This document shows, piece after piece, positions 15,628 through 15,639 of a stretch of 15,639 nt of DNA. The notes under the pieces were generated by a model. It was not told the DNA's origin and did no database searches. It saw only the letters and a program-made list of their open reading frames with translations. Position 1 is the stretch's first letter, and each line of letters opens with the position of its first letter. The DNA lies in NCBI GenBank assembly GCA_903930195.1, contig CAIYXH010000062.1, positions 1 through 15,639 of the forward strand, read 5' to 3'. Source of the DNA: an uncultured Actinomycetes bacterium. Lineage in GTDB: Bacteria > Actinomycetota > Thermoleophilia > Gaiellales > Gaiellaceae. A program made the position numbers and the translations under genes.

Positions 15628-15635
15628 AGGAAGGA
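15628..15635 (+). promoter_or_regulatory. Strong Shine-Dalgarno sequence at the window edge
   Basis: AGGAAGGA ends four bases before the window does. It predicts a start codon within about the next 1-8 bases, so a plus-strand gene probably begins just outside. Confidence 0.55.
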
Positions 15636-15639
15636 ACCG

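Larger units (their letters stand above)
15453..15639 (+). other. Leader region of a gene lying beyond the window
   Basis: After the symporter stop no gene of normal length is visible. The stretch holds a weak 4-bp hairpin (15454-15469), a GCCAC/GTGGC hairpin (15513-15528), a TAGAAT hexamer (15543-15548), an 11-codon ORF, the palindrome GGTGCACC (15604-15611) and a strong ribosome site at the very end. A frame from ATG at 15571 (MPRVVALGHPTVHLHV) stays open to the window edge and is an alternative gene start, preceded by GGGGGA. Confidence 0.5.

Overview
The window is high-GC, densely coded bacterial DNA whose real genes are almost all G or C at the third codon position. Several genes have no Shine-Dalgarno sequence and begin with GTG or ATG just downstream of a TANNNT hexamer, as in leaderless transcripts. 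With a SpoIIE/RsbW/RsbV module, a DUF3311-SSS pair and an NHLM-type peptide exporter, this suggests a soil-type actinobacterium, perhaps a deep lineage such as Thermoleophilia. The phylum is an inference; there is no rRNA or other marker here.

Left part (1-3600): on the minus strand lie the first codons of a probable IF-1 gene and, upstream of it, a complete cold-shock protein gene. A small unknown plus-strand gene (482-715) converges at a strong hairpin on a minus-strand pair: a 779-residue PAS-PAS-PAS-SpoIIE phosphatase-RsbW-like protein and a STAS anti-sigma-factor antagonist, overlapping by ATGA. This is a partner-switching module, and the region upstream of it contains a match to the SigB-type promoter pattern.

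Middle (3604-6229): divergent from that module is a PAS-PAS-histidine kinase-receiver gene cut by one in-frame TAA at 4819-4821, inside the ATPase domain. After it comes a CbbY-like HAD phosphatase gene.

Right part (6312-15452): a plus-strand run that looks like one operon. It encodes a secreted LivJ-like binding protein, an NHLM-type HlyD-like adaptor, a C39 peptidase/ABC exporter, a second large NHLM-type ABC protein, a DUF3311 membrane protein and an SSS-family Na+/solute symporter. The last three junctions are 4-bp ATGA overlaps. The exporter half is the type that matures and secretes ribosomally made peptides (NHLM/NHLP systems), yet no recognisable precursor or modifying enzyme lies in the window. 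The only long non-coding gap in the run (8356-8522) holds a perfect 10-bp hairpin, alternative pairings and an unlisted 47-codon ORF touching the peptidase-ABC start. Coupling a RiPP-type exporter to a binding protein and a solute symporter is the most unusual feature.

The last 187 bases hold a TAGAAT hexamer, an 11-codon ATG upstream ORF and a strong Shine-Dalgarno sequence, so another plus-strand gene probably begins just past the window.
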